64,000 nt of DNA from Bremerella sp. P1 (GTDB taxonomy: Bacteria; Planctomycetota; Planctomycetia; Pirellulales; Pirellulaceae): assembly GCF_028748185.1 (NCBI RefSeq), contig NZ_CP118164.1, positions 1 through 64,000 on the forward strand, in the 5' to 3' direction. Both the position numbers and the translations under genes were made by a program. The notes under the pieces are model-generated. The model searched no databases. It was not told the origin of the DNA and worked only from the letters and a program-made list of their open reading frames with translations. Every line of letters begins with the position of its first letter. Position 1 is the first letter of the stretch. This document shows, one piece after another, positions 18,153 through 30,010 of this stretch.

Positions 18153-21100
18153 ATGATTCGGAACTCAATTTCTCTCCTCCCTGGTGGTGCAAGCCGCTCC
18201 CGAGTCTTCTTTCGTTGCACAGCAATCGCCCTCTTGATCGCTGGCTGCCTGATTCCCTGTGTCGCGATCGCTCAAGATGAACAGTCCGACCTGGAATCGT
18301 CGTTCTTCCTGCCCATTCCACGCGAAGCAAGACTACGCCTCGATCGCATCGAAGAGGCCTCCAACGACGAACGTTGGACCGATGCCGCTCAAGACCTGAT
18401 TGCACTACTGGCCGGAGAGAACGCAGAGGACTTCCTCGTTCCACTTGATGATGGCAAAGAGACCACCTCCGACAGCGTGAAGTCGACCACGCTGCAACTC
18501 GTTCAAAAACTTCCACCGAGCGTTTTGGAAGCGTATCAATTGCTGGTCGGTACCGAACCAGAAGCACTGCTTCAGGAAGCCCTGGCCGAGAACGACCAGC
18601 GGAAACTGTCGGAAGTTGCTCGGCGATTTCTGTTTACCAACGCCGGCGAGAAGGCCGCCATCATCCTGGCCCGCAAATCGATGGATGCGCGCCAATGGGA
18701 AGGGGCACTCCTGGACTTGCGGCGACTCGACTACAAACCGCAGCAGTCTCGCAAATACCAGGACGAAACTGACCTGATGCGTGCGATCTGCCTGGTGGAA
18801 GTCGGCCAGGATTCCGAAGCCAAGACAATCATTGCCCGGCTGAAGGACGACAAGGCCCTCGAGCGTTTGCTTCCCAGCATGAAAATTGTCGGCAGCACTC
18901 CGCCGGAAAAGATCCTCGCCCAGCTTGCCCAAGCCGAGACGAACAACGAGCACCCACCCTACGCCTGGAAGATGTTCCAGGGGTCGGAGACTCGCACGGC
19001 TCCCTCGCGCGGTAGTGAACCGCTGCAGGAGGTACAGTGGAATGCTCGCATGGCTCAAAGTCGCCAACAGCAAGATGACATTCGCGGATCGATGCAGCGA
19101 TTCCAAGATAATCGCATCCCCGTGTTTCCCGCGATTCATCCCGTGATCGTCTCGAACCAGGTGATCTTCCGAACGCCGGCCGGTTTGCTGGCGACCGACA
19201 TCAAGAGCGGCAAAGTCTTATGGAAGTTTCCGTGGGATAACCTCGATCTCGATTTGTCGGAACAAGAATCCGATCTGATGAGCAATATCTTCCCAGCACT
19301 GGGGCGAGAATTTGAACGAGCCATTTGGGCAGATGCACGCTCGGGTCATTTGTCCTCCGATGGAAAACGCTTGTACTACGTCCACGACGATCGACCGCCA
19401 GGCGACGACCTGGGGTCCCTCTTGGCCAGTGGTGGCCTGCGTAGCACTGGTGGGCTTTTCTCCGGACAGGAGAATCACCTTTATTGCTTCGATATCGCTC
19501 GCGAAGGTGCCATCCTCTGGCAGTTAGGGGGCGCGTCGTCCGACGAAGATCAAGCGAAGAACCAGCTTTCCGAGGCCCGTTTCCTGGGTCCGCCACTGCC
19601 AATCGGCAAAGACCTGTTCGTAATGGCGGGTATCATTGACGAGATTCGCCTGCTTTGTATCGATGCCGAAACCGGCCGCATCAATTGGTCGCAGCAACTG
19701 GCCCGCCAAACAAGTGCCAGCCCAACCGAGTTACTCGAGTCGTACCTTCAATCCGCCACCCCTTCGCACAAAGGGGGCATCCTGGTTTGTCCGACCAATT
19801 CCGGCTCGATCGTCGCGGTCGACCTTTCCAACCAGGCACTGCTCTGGGGGTTTCAGTACAAAGAGCCTGACCGCAACCGCCCTGGCCGACGCATTTCCAG
19901 CCGCGATCAAGGAGGGGACTTCATGGCCCTGGCCGATCGTTGGAACGATGGCACACCGCTACTGCATCAGGGAAAAGTTCTCGTCACTCCGACCGATTCC
20001 GATTTCCTCTACTGCCTCGATCTTCTGACTGGCGAAAAGCTATGGGAACGACCCCGCCGCGATAACGTCGCGCTGGCGAGTGTCGAAGGAGATCTGGCCC
20101 TCGTCATCGGCAAGTCTTCCGTGACAGGCGTGAATATCGAAAACGGCGAGCCTGCCTGGAAACCGGAATCCAGGGAACTTCCCGAACAGTCACTACCTAG
20201 CGGCTATGGTTTCCGCCTGAACGGTAAGTACTATCTGCCGACGACCAAGAACGAGATCATCCCGATTCATCTGGCCGACGGCAAACTCGATACTCCGATT
20301 GATGCCGTCGGCGAACTGGGCAACCTGGTCTGCTACAAAGATTACGTCATCTCGGTCAGCCCGGAATTCGTGACCGCGTACAAGCAAATCGATGCCCTTC
20401 GCCGTGAGGTCACTGCTCGTCTTGCGAAAGATGCCAACGATGCCGAAGCGCTTCGCATGCTTGGCAAATTGCAGAAACACGACGGGGACCTGGCCGGAGC
20501 ACTTGCCTCGCTGCAGCGTTCGATGGATATCGAATCCAGCGAGGAAACGCGGACGCAACTGGTAGCCACAGGCCTCGCCGCACTGGGACAAGACTTCTCC
20601 AAGTTCCGCGATGTTGTCGAGGAGATGGAGCGTTTGGCCGACTCACTCGAAGAGAAGATGGCCTTGGCACGTCTGACCGCCAGGGGACTGCATGCCGAAG
20701 GTAAACACGACGAGGCGCTACAGCGTTACTTCGCCTTCCTCGATCTATCCGACGAATACCTGTCGTCGCAGGTCGTTCCCAGTGAAATGTTGATTCACGA
20801 CTTCGATCCCGATGTCGAGGTCAGTGCCGACCGCTGGGCGCGTGGCAAGATCAGCCAATTGCATGATGCGATGACGGCTGACGAACGAGAACAAGCCGAC
20901 AAGGCCGTTCAGGAACGACTCGACATGATCCTTGCTGCCGAGAATACGGACAGCAAGGAGCTCGCTCGCTTCGTGAACCGTTTCCCACGCTTTCCGGCCG
21001 CTCAGCAGGCACGCGTCGAACTTGCCACCATCCTGCTGGACAAAGGACTCATCCTGCAGGGCGAGAGCGTCCTCCGCAGTTTGATGACCGAAGACGTCCC

Positions 21101-22841
21101 GGCCGAGCAAATGGGACCGCTGGTCTTTCAACTCGCCACAGGGCTGAAGAAGTCAGGCTTGGCCAATGAATCCGCCCAGTGGTTCAAGGAAATTTCGAGC
21201 AACTACAGCAACGTGGCCGTCGACGGAAAACGAACCGGTCGTCAGGTAGCGGCTCTTGAGCAATGGGATCCCGTTGCGGCAGCGATCGTGCGTGAGAAAA
21301 GCATCTGGCCCTACACCGAGGCAACCGCTGAGATCGAGCAGCGTCCCAGCCAAGGCTTCAGTCGTGTCGACTATCCGATCCGCCTGAAAGAGGCCAACGA
21401 GGTCGCTCCGACCGACTATTCACTGCTTTTGGATAGCGACGCCAACCTGGTCATCGTCCGCGATTCGTTCGGCAGCCCGATCGTGCGGATTCCGTTTACC
21501 ACGCAAAGTGGCCGAAAACTGTACCAACCTCAAATCGGTGCTCTGCACGCACAACAGTTCGGTCACCTGCTGATGCTCTCGCTCGGCAGCGAACTTCAAG
21601 CATTCAACATGATGCCCAATCTGCCGAGCGAAGATTCATCGCGGCTGATCTGGAGTACCGATTTGCAAAACGGCGTGGCCGGCTCGAACCGCCGGACACG
21701 TGAGTTCGACGTGTACACGAAGAAGTCGAATCCCTTCGCCGAAATGGAGCGTACGGCACGCGATGTCACCACGCACAAACCAATCGGCCAGTTCTCTGGA
21801 AATCACGAACTTATCTGCTACCAGATTGGCTCGCGAATCATTTGCCGCGATCCGATTTCCGGTGGCATCTACTGGGAGCGAGACGGCGCCGAGCTGGGCT
21901 GCGAATTGGTTGTGACCGGCAAGCACGTCGTCGCCATTCCAGAAGACGAAGACCATGAACGGGGCGAGCTCGGTACGACGGTCAACGCCATGGTTTTATC
22001 CGCCGATAATGGCGAACTGCTCGATACGGTCGAGCTTCCCAGTTCCGATCGAATCTGGACCGTCCGCGATGGGGTGGTCGTTGCCTGGCATACCAAGGAG
22101 ATGGATCAAGCACCTAGCCTCTCGGGTTACGATGCGGTCACCGGAGAACGACTCTGGACGCATGACTATGAAGCCACGAGTGTTACCAAGGGTGTGTTGA
22201 TCAGCCGCAAGCCATGGCTGGCAACCCTCGACAAGTTCGGCCAACTACAGATCATTAACATCCCCGATGGCAATGTGGTTCATCAGAAGACGCTTCCTCG
22301 CGATGGAGAAGCGATTCAGTTGAAAGTCGTTGAGTCCGATGACCAGTTCCTGTTGGCTGTCTACCGTGACATCAACCCACGCCCACACTTCCGGAGTATT
22401 CCGTACGACAACAGCGAAACGCTTCTTCGCGGGGAAATCTATGCGATCAACTTCGAAACGGGCGAAATGGCTTGGGAAAGTCCAGCCCTGGTGCACGATA
22501 ACTACCTTCTAGAAGACTTCCAATCGAGTGGGCTACCCGTGGTTGCCTTGGTGGCCCGACTGCATCGTCCGGATGCCCGTACGCCACAAATGAACTCGGC
22601 CTTGGAAGTCTTGCTGCTGGATAAGCGAGACGGACGTGTCCTCTTCCGCCAAGAATTCAGTGAATTGAGTGTGACTTTTTCCTTGTCAGGCGATCCGAGC
22701 GACAAGACCATTCAGCTTCAACTGGCCGCCTTAGAAGTAAAACTGAAGTTTGATCCCGACCACCCCCCAGTTCCGGCCCCACCGGCAGCGACAGAAATCG
22801 ACTTTTCTTACCCCCCATCGTCAGCAAAGGCAGCTCCCTAA
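18153..22841 (+). CDS. Very large exported PQQ-type beta-propeller and TPR protein
   Basis: A protein of about 1562 residues with a signal peptide ending near 'CVAIAQ'. The start at 18153 places the Met just before that peptide, with AGGG 7 nt upstream. After an N-terminal helical region come PQQ-like blades: 'LLATDIKSGKVLWKFPWD', 'LLCIDAETGRINWSQQL' and 'LYCLDLLTGEKLWERP'. A TPR-like region with 'ANDAEALRMLGKLQKHDGD' follows, and then more blades towards the C-terminus ('GYDAVTGERLWTHDYEA'). So the order is propeller, TPR, propeller. No quinoprotein active-site residues are visible. It resembles the propeller at 8710-12123 but is exported, not membrane anchored. No partner gene adjoins it. 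Confidence 0.8.
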   Translation: MIRNSISLLPGGASRSRVFFRCTAIALLIAGCLIPCVAIAQDEQSDLESSFFLPIPREARLRLDRIEEASNDERWTDAAQDLIALLAGENAEDFLVPLDDGKETTSDSVKSTTLQLVQKLPPSVLEAYQLLVGTEPEALLQEALAENDQRKLSEVARRFLFTNAGEKAAIILARKSMDARQWEGALLDLRRLDYKPQQSRKYQDETDLMRAICLVEVGQDSEAKTIIARLKDDKALERLLPSMKIVGSTPPEKILAQLAQAETNNEHPPYAWKMFQGSETRTAPSRGSEPLQEVQWNARMAQSRQQQDDIRGSMQRFQDNRIPVFPAIHPVIVSNQVIFRTPAGLLATDIKSGKVLWKFPWDNLDLDLSEQESDLMSNIFPALGREFERAIWADARSGHLSSDGKRLYYVHDDRPPGDDLGSLLASGGLRSTGGLFSGQENHLYCFDIAREGAILWQLGGASSDEDQAKNQLSEARFLGPPLPIGKDLFVMAGIIDEIRLLCIDAETGRINWSQQLARQTSASPTELLESYLQSATPSHKGGILVCPTNSGSIVAVDLSNQALLWGFQYKEPDRNRPGRRISSRDQGGDFMALADRWNDGTPLLHQGKVLVTPTDSDFLYCLDLLTGEKLWERPRRDNVALASVEGDLALVIGKSSVTGVNIENGEPAWKPESRELPEQSLPSGYGFRLNGKYYLPTTKNEIIPIHLADGKLDTPIDAVGELGNLVCYKDYVISVSPEFVTAYKQIDALRREVTARLAKDANDAEALRMLGKLQKHDGDLAGALASLQRSMDIESSEETRTQLVATGLAALGQDFSKFRDVVEEMERLADSLEEKMALARLTARGLHAEGKHDEALQRYFAFLDLSDEYLSSQVVPSEMLIHDFDPDVEVSADRWARGKISQLHDAMTADEREQADKAVQERLDMILAAENTDSKELARFVNRFPRFPAAQQARVELATILLDKGLILQGESVLRSLMTEDVPAEQMGPLVFQLATGLKKSGLANESAQWFKEISSNYSNVAVDGKRTGRQVAALEQWDPVAAAIVREKSIWPYTEATAEIEQRPSQGFSRVDYPIRLKEANEVAPTDYSLLLDSDANLVIVRDSFGSPIVRIPFTTQSGRKLYQPQIGALHAQQFGHLLMLSLGSELQAFNMMPNLPSEDSSRLIWSTDLQNGVAGSNRRTREFDVYTKKSNPFAEMERTARDVTTHKPIGQFSGNHELICYQIGSRIICRDPISGGIYWERDGAELGCELVVTGKHVVAIPEDEDHERGELGTTVNAMVLSADNGELLDTVELPSSDRIWTVRDGVVVAWHTKEMDQAPSLSGYDAVTGERLWTHDYEATSVTKGVLISRKPWLATLDKFGQLQIINIPDGNVVHQKTLPRDGEAIQLKVVESDDQFLLAVYRDINPRPHFRSIPYDNSETLLRGEIYAINFETGEMAWESPALVHDNYLLEDFQSSGLPVVALVARLHRPDARTPQMNSALEVLLLDKRDGRVLFRQEFSELSVTFSLSGDPSDKTIQLQLAALEVKLKFDPDHPPVPAPPAATEIDFSYPPSSAKAAP

Positions 22842-22866
22842 GTCTTGCCGTACAACTTCGGACTGC

Positions 22867-22890
22867 CGCGATTTATGTTGTGAAATCGCG
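22867..22890 (+). terminator. Hairpin after the large propeller gene
   Basis: A perfect 8-bp stem CGCGATTT/AAATCGCG with an 8-nt loop, 25 bp after the stop. There is no T run, so it may be a weak terminator or an mRNA-protecting hairpin before the MoxR gene. Confidence 0.35.
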
Positions 22891-23001
22891 CATAACAAGT
22901 TACGATAAGCGAGGTAAGGTTTAACGGATCGGTTAACCATTTTGGCTGTCGAAACTTTACTTGCTCCTCCCTGATTTTCTTAGCAAACAGAAAGATCCTG
23001 G

Positions 23002-24048
<1,047 letters not shown>

Positions 24049-24935
24049 GACGCTCGGGCGGATTTCCAAACTGGAACTCAGAGCCCGGCACGTCGTGGAA
24101 GGATTTCTCTCCGGTACTCATCGCAGCCCCTATTTCGGGCAGTCGATCGAGTTTCTCCAGCATCGCGAGTATGCGACCGGGGACGATCTGCGCCATATCG
24201 ACTGGAAAGTTCTCGGCAAGCACGACAAGTACTTCATCAAGCAGTACGAAGAATACACCAATCTTCGCTGCATGCTGATGGTCGACGCCTCGGCGAGCAT
24301 GAGCTACGGCGATGGCCCGATGACCAAGTACGACTATGCCTGCACGATTGCCGCGTCGCTGGCGTACTTGATTCTGAAACAGCAAGATGCCGTTGGCTGT
24401 GCCGTATATGACGATGCCATTCGGTATCGCGTGCCGGTGCTCAGCAAAAGGACGCATCTCAATACGGTTGTCGAGGCACTGGCCAACCAATCGCCGCGCG
24501 ACAAAACCGACATGCAGACCATCTGCAAACAGTTTGCCGAAGGGTACACCAGCCGCGGTCTGGTGATCGTCATTTCCGACTTGTTCGGCGATGTCGCCGC
24601 CACGGCCAAGGGGCTCCGCATCTTGCGTCAACGTGGCCATGACGTGATGGTCTTCCACGTGATGGATGACGACGAGCTAGACTTCCCCTTTAGTGGCTCA
24701 ACCCGTTTCGAGGGTCTGGAGCTACCCGAACATTTGACCTGTAACCCGCGAGCACTTCGCGAAGGGTACCTGGAAGCGGTCAACGAGTTCACTGCTTCCA
24801 TGCGTCGAGAATGCACCAAGAACACCATCGACTATGCACTGGTTCGTACGCGGGATTCCCTGGCGACTGTCCTGACCACGTACCTTTCCAATCGACTGGG
24901 AATGCACCACCGCAATTAAGTAAGTTTGAGGCGTA

Positions 24936-27251
24936 ATGCTTTTCGTCTATCCAGCCCTGGCTTGGGCGTTTGCCCTTGTATCGCTTCCCGTGTTGATCCA
25001 CCTGATCAACATGATGCGGCATCGGCGCGTCAAATGGGCGGCAATGGACTTCCTGCTTCAAAGCCATCGGCGGATGAAGCACTGGGTCATGCTCCGCCAG
25101 CTTCTGCTGCTGCTCACGCGTATGGCCGCCATTGCCTTGATTGTCGCCATGCTGGCCGGCCTGATCACCACCCAAAGCTGGTCGAGCATGATCGGCGACC
25201 GGGTGACGCATCACCTGATCCTTCTGGATGACACCTTCTCGATGCGAGAACGCCTGGGTGGCAACACGGCTTTCGAGTCGGCCACGAAGACCGCCAATCG
25301 CATCATCGAGAACCTGGCCAATCAAGACCGCCCTCAGCGGATTTCCGTCGTGTTTTATTCGGACATCCTGCGTGGTGATGCCGATGCGAAAGCGCCGAAT
25401 CTGGAAGCCCGCATGCGAGTCGACATGGATTCGACCAGCATCACCAAGCTTCAAGAGATTCTCGCCAACACATCACCCACCGAGCAAACGATTCCGCTGG
25501 CCGAGGTCCTCCAACGAGCAGGCGAAATCGTGACCGAGTTCGACCAATCGGAGGTCGCCCAGGTTTACATCGTCTCCGACTTCCGCGAGAAGGACTGGGG
25601 CTCGGAAGCGACCCTGCGTGATCCGATTTCCCGCATCGAACAGCGGGCGATCGAACTCAATTGGATCAACTGCGCACGGCTGCCTCAAGACAACCTGGCC
25701 ATCACCGACGTTTCGATTGGCAACGGCACGGTCGTCGCCGGCATTCCAACCATCGTGAAGGTTTCCGTCCGTAATTTCGGACAGCAAACGGCCATCGACG
25801 TCCCGGTCAACATCGAGCTCTTTGGATCGAGCTCTGGCGTCGCCGACATCTCGCAAGCCGGCAACGCTCTTCAGCGTTTGTACGATCAATTGCCGATCAC
25901 CTTCGACGAGATCCCGCCGGGGGACCAGGTTACGCGGCAAACGCAGATCATTTTCCCGGCCGAAGGCTCAAGCGTTCTATCGTTCCGCCTGCCGGAAGAT
26001 CCGCTTCCGCTGGATAACCTCCGCTTCGCCACCACAAGAGTCGAGTCGACGATCCCTGTACTGATCGTCGATGGCGACCCCAAGTTGACCAACGCATTTT
26101 ACCTGCAGTCGGTCTTCAATCCCGGCCCGAATGTCTCGACAGGGATTAGCCCTACCACCACCAGCAGCAGTTTCCTAACGACCGCTGAGCTGAAGGACCT
26201 GGCGAAGTTTGAAACCGTTTTCATCATCGATCCCCCGATGCTGGATGAACGGATTATCACAACGCTCAAACAGTATGTGGAAGCTGGTGGAGGGATCGTT
26301 TGGTACTGTGGTCCTGGCAGCAACGAACTCGGACTTGCCGAACTCTCCAAAGCGAACCTCTTGCCCACCACGCTTCAAGGTCCGGCCGAGCTTTCGCAGA
26401 ATACACCGGATGGACCGCCTGATTTTGATCCTGGCGACAACCCGGTGTTCAAAGTCTTCGCTGGCGAAAAGAACCCATTCTTGCGGCGATTGGTCGTCGG
26501 CAACTACTTCCCAGTTGTCCCTGAGTTCAATACCGAGAAGCCTGAGAACGTCCGCGTGCTGGGTAGCCTGAGAAACGGTGACCCGCTCGTGCTGGAACAT
26601 GGATTGGGCAGAGGCAAGGTCGTCACCTTCCTCACCTCGCTTGGTCCGCAGTGGAACAGCTGGGCCACGAACCCAAGCTTTATCGTCGCGATCCTCGAGC
26701 TACGCAACTACGCCAGCAACGCGAAGAATAGCGAGTCGACTTTCCCGGTTGGCTCACCCATCTCAGTAACGGTTCCGACGTCTGACTATCGCTCGGACGT
26801 TCAGTTTTACAGCCCGGGAGCGACACGGCTTCCAACCGATCGTAGCGAACGCTTGGAGATGGAGCCGGTCGCCGGCACTTTGGATGGCAGCGCAGAACTA
26901 GGCGGAGTCGATTCGGTCACCGGACGCTTTCTGACCGGCCAGGCAGGCGTGTATGAAGCCTGGCTGACCAAGCTCGACGGTTCCAACGAAGTACGACGCT
27001 ATTCGTTAGCTCCTGAGATAACCGAGAGCGATCTGCTGAGCATGAACGAGACCAATCTTCGCCAGTTGTATCCTTCGGTGACTTTCAACTACGTCGCCGC
27101 CGATGCATGGCAATACGATAACGCTGCCCAGCAGGGCACCAATTGGCAGACCATCTTGCTGGTCCTGGTAATCGGGGCGCTACTACTGGAACAAGTTCTG
27201 GCCTTTTACGCGAGCTACCACCCCGTGGCTCCAGGAGCATCTGCCGCGTGA
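24936..27251 (+). CDS. BatA-like membrane protein with VWA-type domain
   Basis: A 771-residue protein. The N-terminus 'PVLIHLINMMRHRRVKWAAM' with flanking helices (1-25 and about 55-80) is the aerotolerance-regulator BatA N-terminal unit. A VWA-like domain follows, with 'DDTFSMRERLGG', where the usual MIDAS Ser is Thr. Later come a glutamine-amidotransferase-like region ('VLIVDGDPKLTN', 'GGGIVWYCGPGSNE') and a C-terminal membrane helix near residues 735-755. GAGG lies 5 nt before the ATG. It overlaps the next gene by GTGA. Most of the protein should face the periplasm. Role: a membrane partner of MoxR; the substrate is unknown. Confidence 0.88.
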   Translation: MLFVYPALAWAFALVSLPVLIHLINMMRHRRVKWAAMDFLLQSHRRMKHWVMLRQLLLLLTRMAAIALIVAMLAGLITTQSWSSMIGDRVTHHLILLDDTFSMRERLGGNTAFESATKTANRIIENLANQDRPQRISVVFYSDILRGDADAKAPNLEARMRVDMDSTSITKLQEILANTSPTEQTIPLAEVLQRAGEIVTEFDQSEVAQVYIVSDFREKDWGSEATLRDPISRIEQRAIELNWINCARLPQDNLAITDVSIGNGTVVAGIPTIVKVSVRNFGQQTAIDVPVNIELFGSSSGVADISQAGNALQRLYDQLPITFDEIPPGDQVTRQTQIIFPAEGSSVLSFRLPEDPLPLDNLRFATTRVESTIPVLIVDGDPKLTNAFYLQSVFNPGPNVSTGISPTTTSSSFLTTAELKDLAKFETVFIIDPPMLDERIITTLKQYVEAGGGIVWYCGPGSNELGLAELSKANLLPTTLQGPAELSQNTPDGPPDFDPGDNPVFKVFAGEKNPFLRRLVVGNYFPVVPEFNTEKPENVRVLGSLRNGDPLVLEHGLGRGKVVTFLTSLGPQWNSWATNPSFIVAILELRNYASNAKNSESTFPVGSPISVTVPTSDYRSDVQFYSPGATRLPTDRSERLEMEPVAGTLDGSAELGGVDSVTGRFLTGQAGVYEAWLTKLDGSNEVRRYSLAPEITESDLLSMNETNLRQLYPSVTFNYVAADAWQYDNAAQQGTNWQTILLVLVIGALLLEQVLAFYASYHPVAPGASAA

Positions 27252-30010
27252 ATCAGGCCGCCACCAATACCGTCACCGCTTATCAGTTCAGTCGACTTTC
27301 GGAACTGCCATACTGGTCGCAGTGGGCAACGCTGGTCGCTGTCGTAGCCGCCATTGTCACTTTCGTGTGGTGGTGGTCTCGTCGTGATTCGCATGCCTTG
27401 CCATCGCTCAGCCGACTGGTTCTGTTCGGCTTGCGCACGGCCGCGTTACTCGGACTGTTGTTTTTCTTCTTCAACCTGGAAAAGAAAACACAGCGTGAAG
27501 TCCGCGAGAACTCACGTGTGGCCGTGATGGTCGATACCAGTCAAAGCATGGGGCTTTCCGACGCAACACCAGGTGCTGGGTCCGACACAACATCCCGCGC
27601 CGATCAAGCGATTACGCTCCTCTCGCAGAGCGAATTACTTGACAAGCTTCGCGACTCCCACGATGTCAGCGTGTTGACCTTCGACGACTCGTCCCCTCCG
27701 AGAAGTGTCGCGTTCTTCCCACGCACCGGCCAAGATGAAGTCGAGCTGGAACAACAACACTCGGCCACGTTCGATCAACAGTGGTCGCAAATGACGTGGA
27801 TCACCTGGACTGGGATCGGGCTGGTACTTGTTGGGCTCATTACCCTGGTGACCGGCGGACTTGCCGCGGCGTCCAAGGGTGCGGCTCCGCTCAACTTTAT
27901 TAGCGCAATCTGCTTACTCTCTGCCGTGGTACTGGTTGCATTCGGCGATCTAAAGAACGATGAAGTTCGCCCCTGGGATATCGTCCTGGGTGAACCGCAG
28001 GCCGAAGCAGAAGAAACGGACGAAACCGCACCGGTCGATCCTAGCCAGGACGATACCATGCAAATCGCCGACGTCGACTGGGCCAAGTCGCTGCAGCCCA
28101 CCGGCCTGGAAACCCGCATCGGCGATGCCGTGATTCAACTGGTCAATCAGGAACGGGGTGGCCCATTCGCCGGCATCTTGATGGTGACTGATGGGGCCAA
28201 CAACGAAGGAACGCCACCGATCGAAGCGGCTCGCATGGCCAGGGAAATTGGAGCCCGGATCATGACGGTCGGACTCGGTTCCGATCAGCAGCCGCAAAGC
28301 GTTCGAATTGTCGACCTGGAAGCCCCGGCCAAAGCCTATCCCGGCGATCAGTTCCAGCTCCGTGGCTACATCCAAGGCTTCGGCATGCCCAACAAGTTTG
28401 TCACGCTGCAAGTTGCCTCCGGCGTCGTCGACGAAGAAGGCAACTTCAAAGAAGAAGCGATCGACATGGCCTCTGAGCCGATCCAGTTGGGCAAAGATGG
28501 CGAAGTGATTCCTGTCGACTTCCAGATCACGCCAGAAAACATCGGCACGCAGGCCTATCAGCTGCGGATCGTTTCCACCTCGGAAACTGACATCGATCAG
28601 TCCGACAACCAAAAGATGGTTAAGGTCCAGATCGTGCAGCAGCGGAATCGCGTGCTGCTACTCGCTGGCGGGCCGACGCGTGAATACCGCTTCCTTCGCA
28701 ACCAACTGTACCGTGACAAAGACGTCGAACTGCACGTCCTTTTGCAAACGGGAGAGCAGGGGATCTCGCAGGAATCGGATGAACTCTTGTTTGACTTCCC
28801 CGACGATCCAACCGAACTTTTTGAAAACTACGACTGCATAATTGCCTTCGATCCGGACTGGTCGAAACTGTCGCTCGATCAGATCCAACTGCTCGAACGC
28901 TGGGTCGGTGAAAAGGCCGGCGGCCTGATTGTCGTGGCCGGTCCGATCTACACGCCCGAATGGGCCAGCTTGCGACGTGGTAACGACGCGATCGATATCA
29001 TCAAGGACCTCCACCCGGTCACGTTCTTCAGCCGCGGTACTTCGATTGGGCTCGGACGCTTCGGGTCAGAGACTGCCCGCAAGATTGTCATGACACCAGA
29101 AGGCCAGAAGGCGGAAGCCCTGCGAGTCGATAGCTCGGCCGACGTCAGCAGCCGCATTTGGCAACAGTTCCCCGGCGTGTACGGTTACTTCACCGTCAGC
29201 GGGGTCAAGCCTGGGGCCTCGGTCTGGGCCGAAGTCGACGCCCAAGGCGGGCTCGGAGACAATAAGTCGCCTGTTTACATGGCCTCGCACTTCTACGGTG
29301 CCGGCCGCGTGATCTTCCTGGGAAGTGGCGAAATGTGGCGTATCCGTTCGATGGACGTCGGCTACTTTGAAGCGTTCTACACCAAGCTGATCCGTTATGC
29401 CTCGCAAGGGCGACTGGCTCGCGACTCCAGCCGAGGGCTACTGCTAGTCAGTGCCGAACGTGTCTCGCTGGGCGAAACGGTCGACGTTCGTGCGTTCCTC
29501 ACCGACTCGCAACACAATCCACTTTCCGATCCGCAAATCGAAGCCAGTCTGATCTTGCCGGATGGTTCCGAACAGCCACTGATCCTCCGCCAACTGCCGG
29601 AGTTTGAACAGGGGCAGTACGCCGGACAATTCACACCGCTGCAAGACGGAGAGTACCGCATTGAAGTCATGCTTCCCGGCGGGGGCGACGACAGCTTGCT
29701 GACGCGTGAAGTAAGAGCTCGAATCCCCGATCGCGAAATCGCTAACCCACGCCGTGATGACGCCGTGCTGACGGCCCTCACCAGTGAAACCGGCGGCAAG
29801 TCGATTGTTGGAATTAATGACCTGATGAAAAGTGATAACCTGCCGTCTTACATCGGCCCGGAAGTTCTTCCGCCGCGCGACATGTACACGGCACTTCCTG
29901 ATTTGACCGACCGCAGCTTCCAGGAAAGCCTGAGAGGCTGGCTGATGGCATTCATTGTTCTGGCTTTGAGCGTGGAATGGATTCAACGGAGGTTTGCAAA
30001 ACTGGCATGA
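27248..30010 (+). CDS. Large membrane VWA-domain protein
   Basis: A protein of about 920 residues when read from GTG at 27248, which overlaps the preceding stop as GTGA. The longer frame from 27143 would run far into the BatA-like gene. Near the N-terminus are two membrane helices ('WATLVAVVAAIVTFVWWW' and 'GLRTAALLGLLFFFFNL'), then a VWA domain with a full MIDAS 'DTSQSMGLSD', two more helices inserted in it (around genome 27796-27950), and 'ILMVTDGANNEGTPP'. The C-terminal half has beta domains and 'RNRVLLLAGGPTREYRFLR', a glutamine-amidotransferase-like strand pattern. A final helix ends the protein. It belongs to the MoxR set. Confidence 0.85.
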   Translation: MNQAATNTVTAYQFSRLSELPYWSQWATLVAVVAAIVTFVWWWSRRDSHALPSLSRLVLFGLRTAALLGLLFFFFNLEKKTQREVRENSRVAVMVDTSQSMGLSDATPGAGSDTTSRADQAITLLSQSELLDKLRDSHDVSVLTFDDSSPPRSVAFFPRTGQDEVELEQQHSATFDQQWSQMTWITWTGIGLVLVGLITLVTGGLAAASKGAAPLNFISAICLLSAVVLVAFGDLKNDEVRPWDIVLGEPQAEAEETDETAPVDPSQDDTMQIADVDWAKSLQPTGLETRIGDAVIQLVNQERGGPFAGILMVTDGANNEGTPPIEAARMAREIGARIMTVGLGSDQQPQSVRIVDLEAPAKAYPGDQFQLRGYIQGFGMPNKFVTLQVASGVVDEEGNFKEEAIDMASEPIQLGKDGEVIPVDFQITPENIGTQAYQLRIVSTSETDIDQSDNQKMVKVQIVQQRNRVLLLAGGPTREYRFLRNQLYRDKDVELHVLLQTGEQGISQESDELLFDFPDDPTELFENYDCIIAFDPDWSKLSLDQIQLLERWVGEKAGGLIVVAGPIYTPEWASLRRGNDAIDIIKDLHPVTFFSRGTSIGLGRFGSETARKIVMTPEGQKAEALRVDSSADVSSRIWQQFPGVYGYFTVSGVKPGASVWAEVDAQGGLGDNKSPVYMASHFYGAGRVIFLGSGEMWRIRSMDVGYFEAFYTKLIRYASQGRLARDSSRGLLLVSAERVSLGETVDVRAFLTDSQHNPLSDPQIEASLILPDGSEQPLILRQLPEFEQGQYAGQFTPLQDGEYRIEVMLPGGGDDSLLTREVRARIPDREIANPRRDDAVLTALTSETGGKSIVGINDLMKSDNLPSYIGPEVLPPRDMYTALPDLTDRSFQESLRGWLMAFIVLALSVEWIQRRFAKLA

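Noticed and set aside
17185-18156. 323-codon frame on the plus strand
   Set aside because: It begins inside tRNA-Phe and runs through a terminator and antisense to the HU gene.
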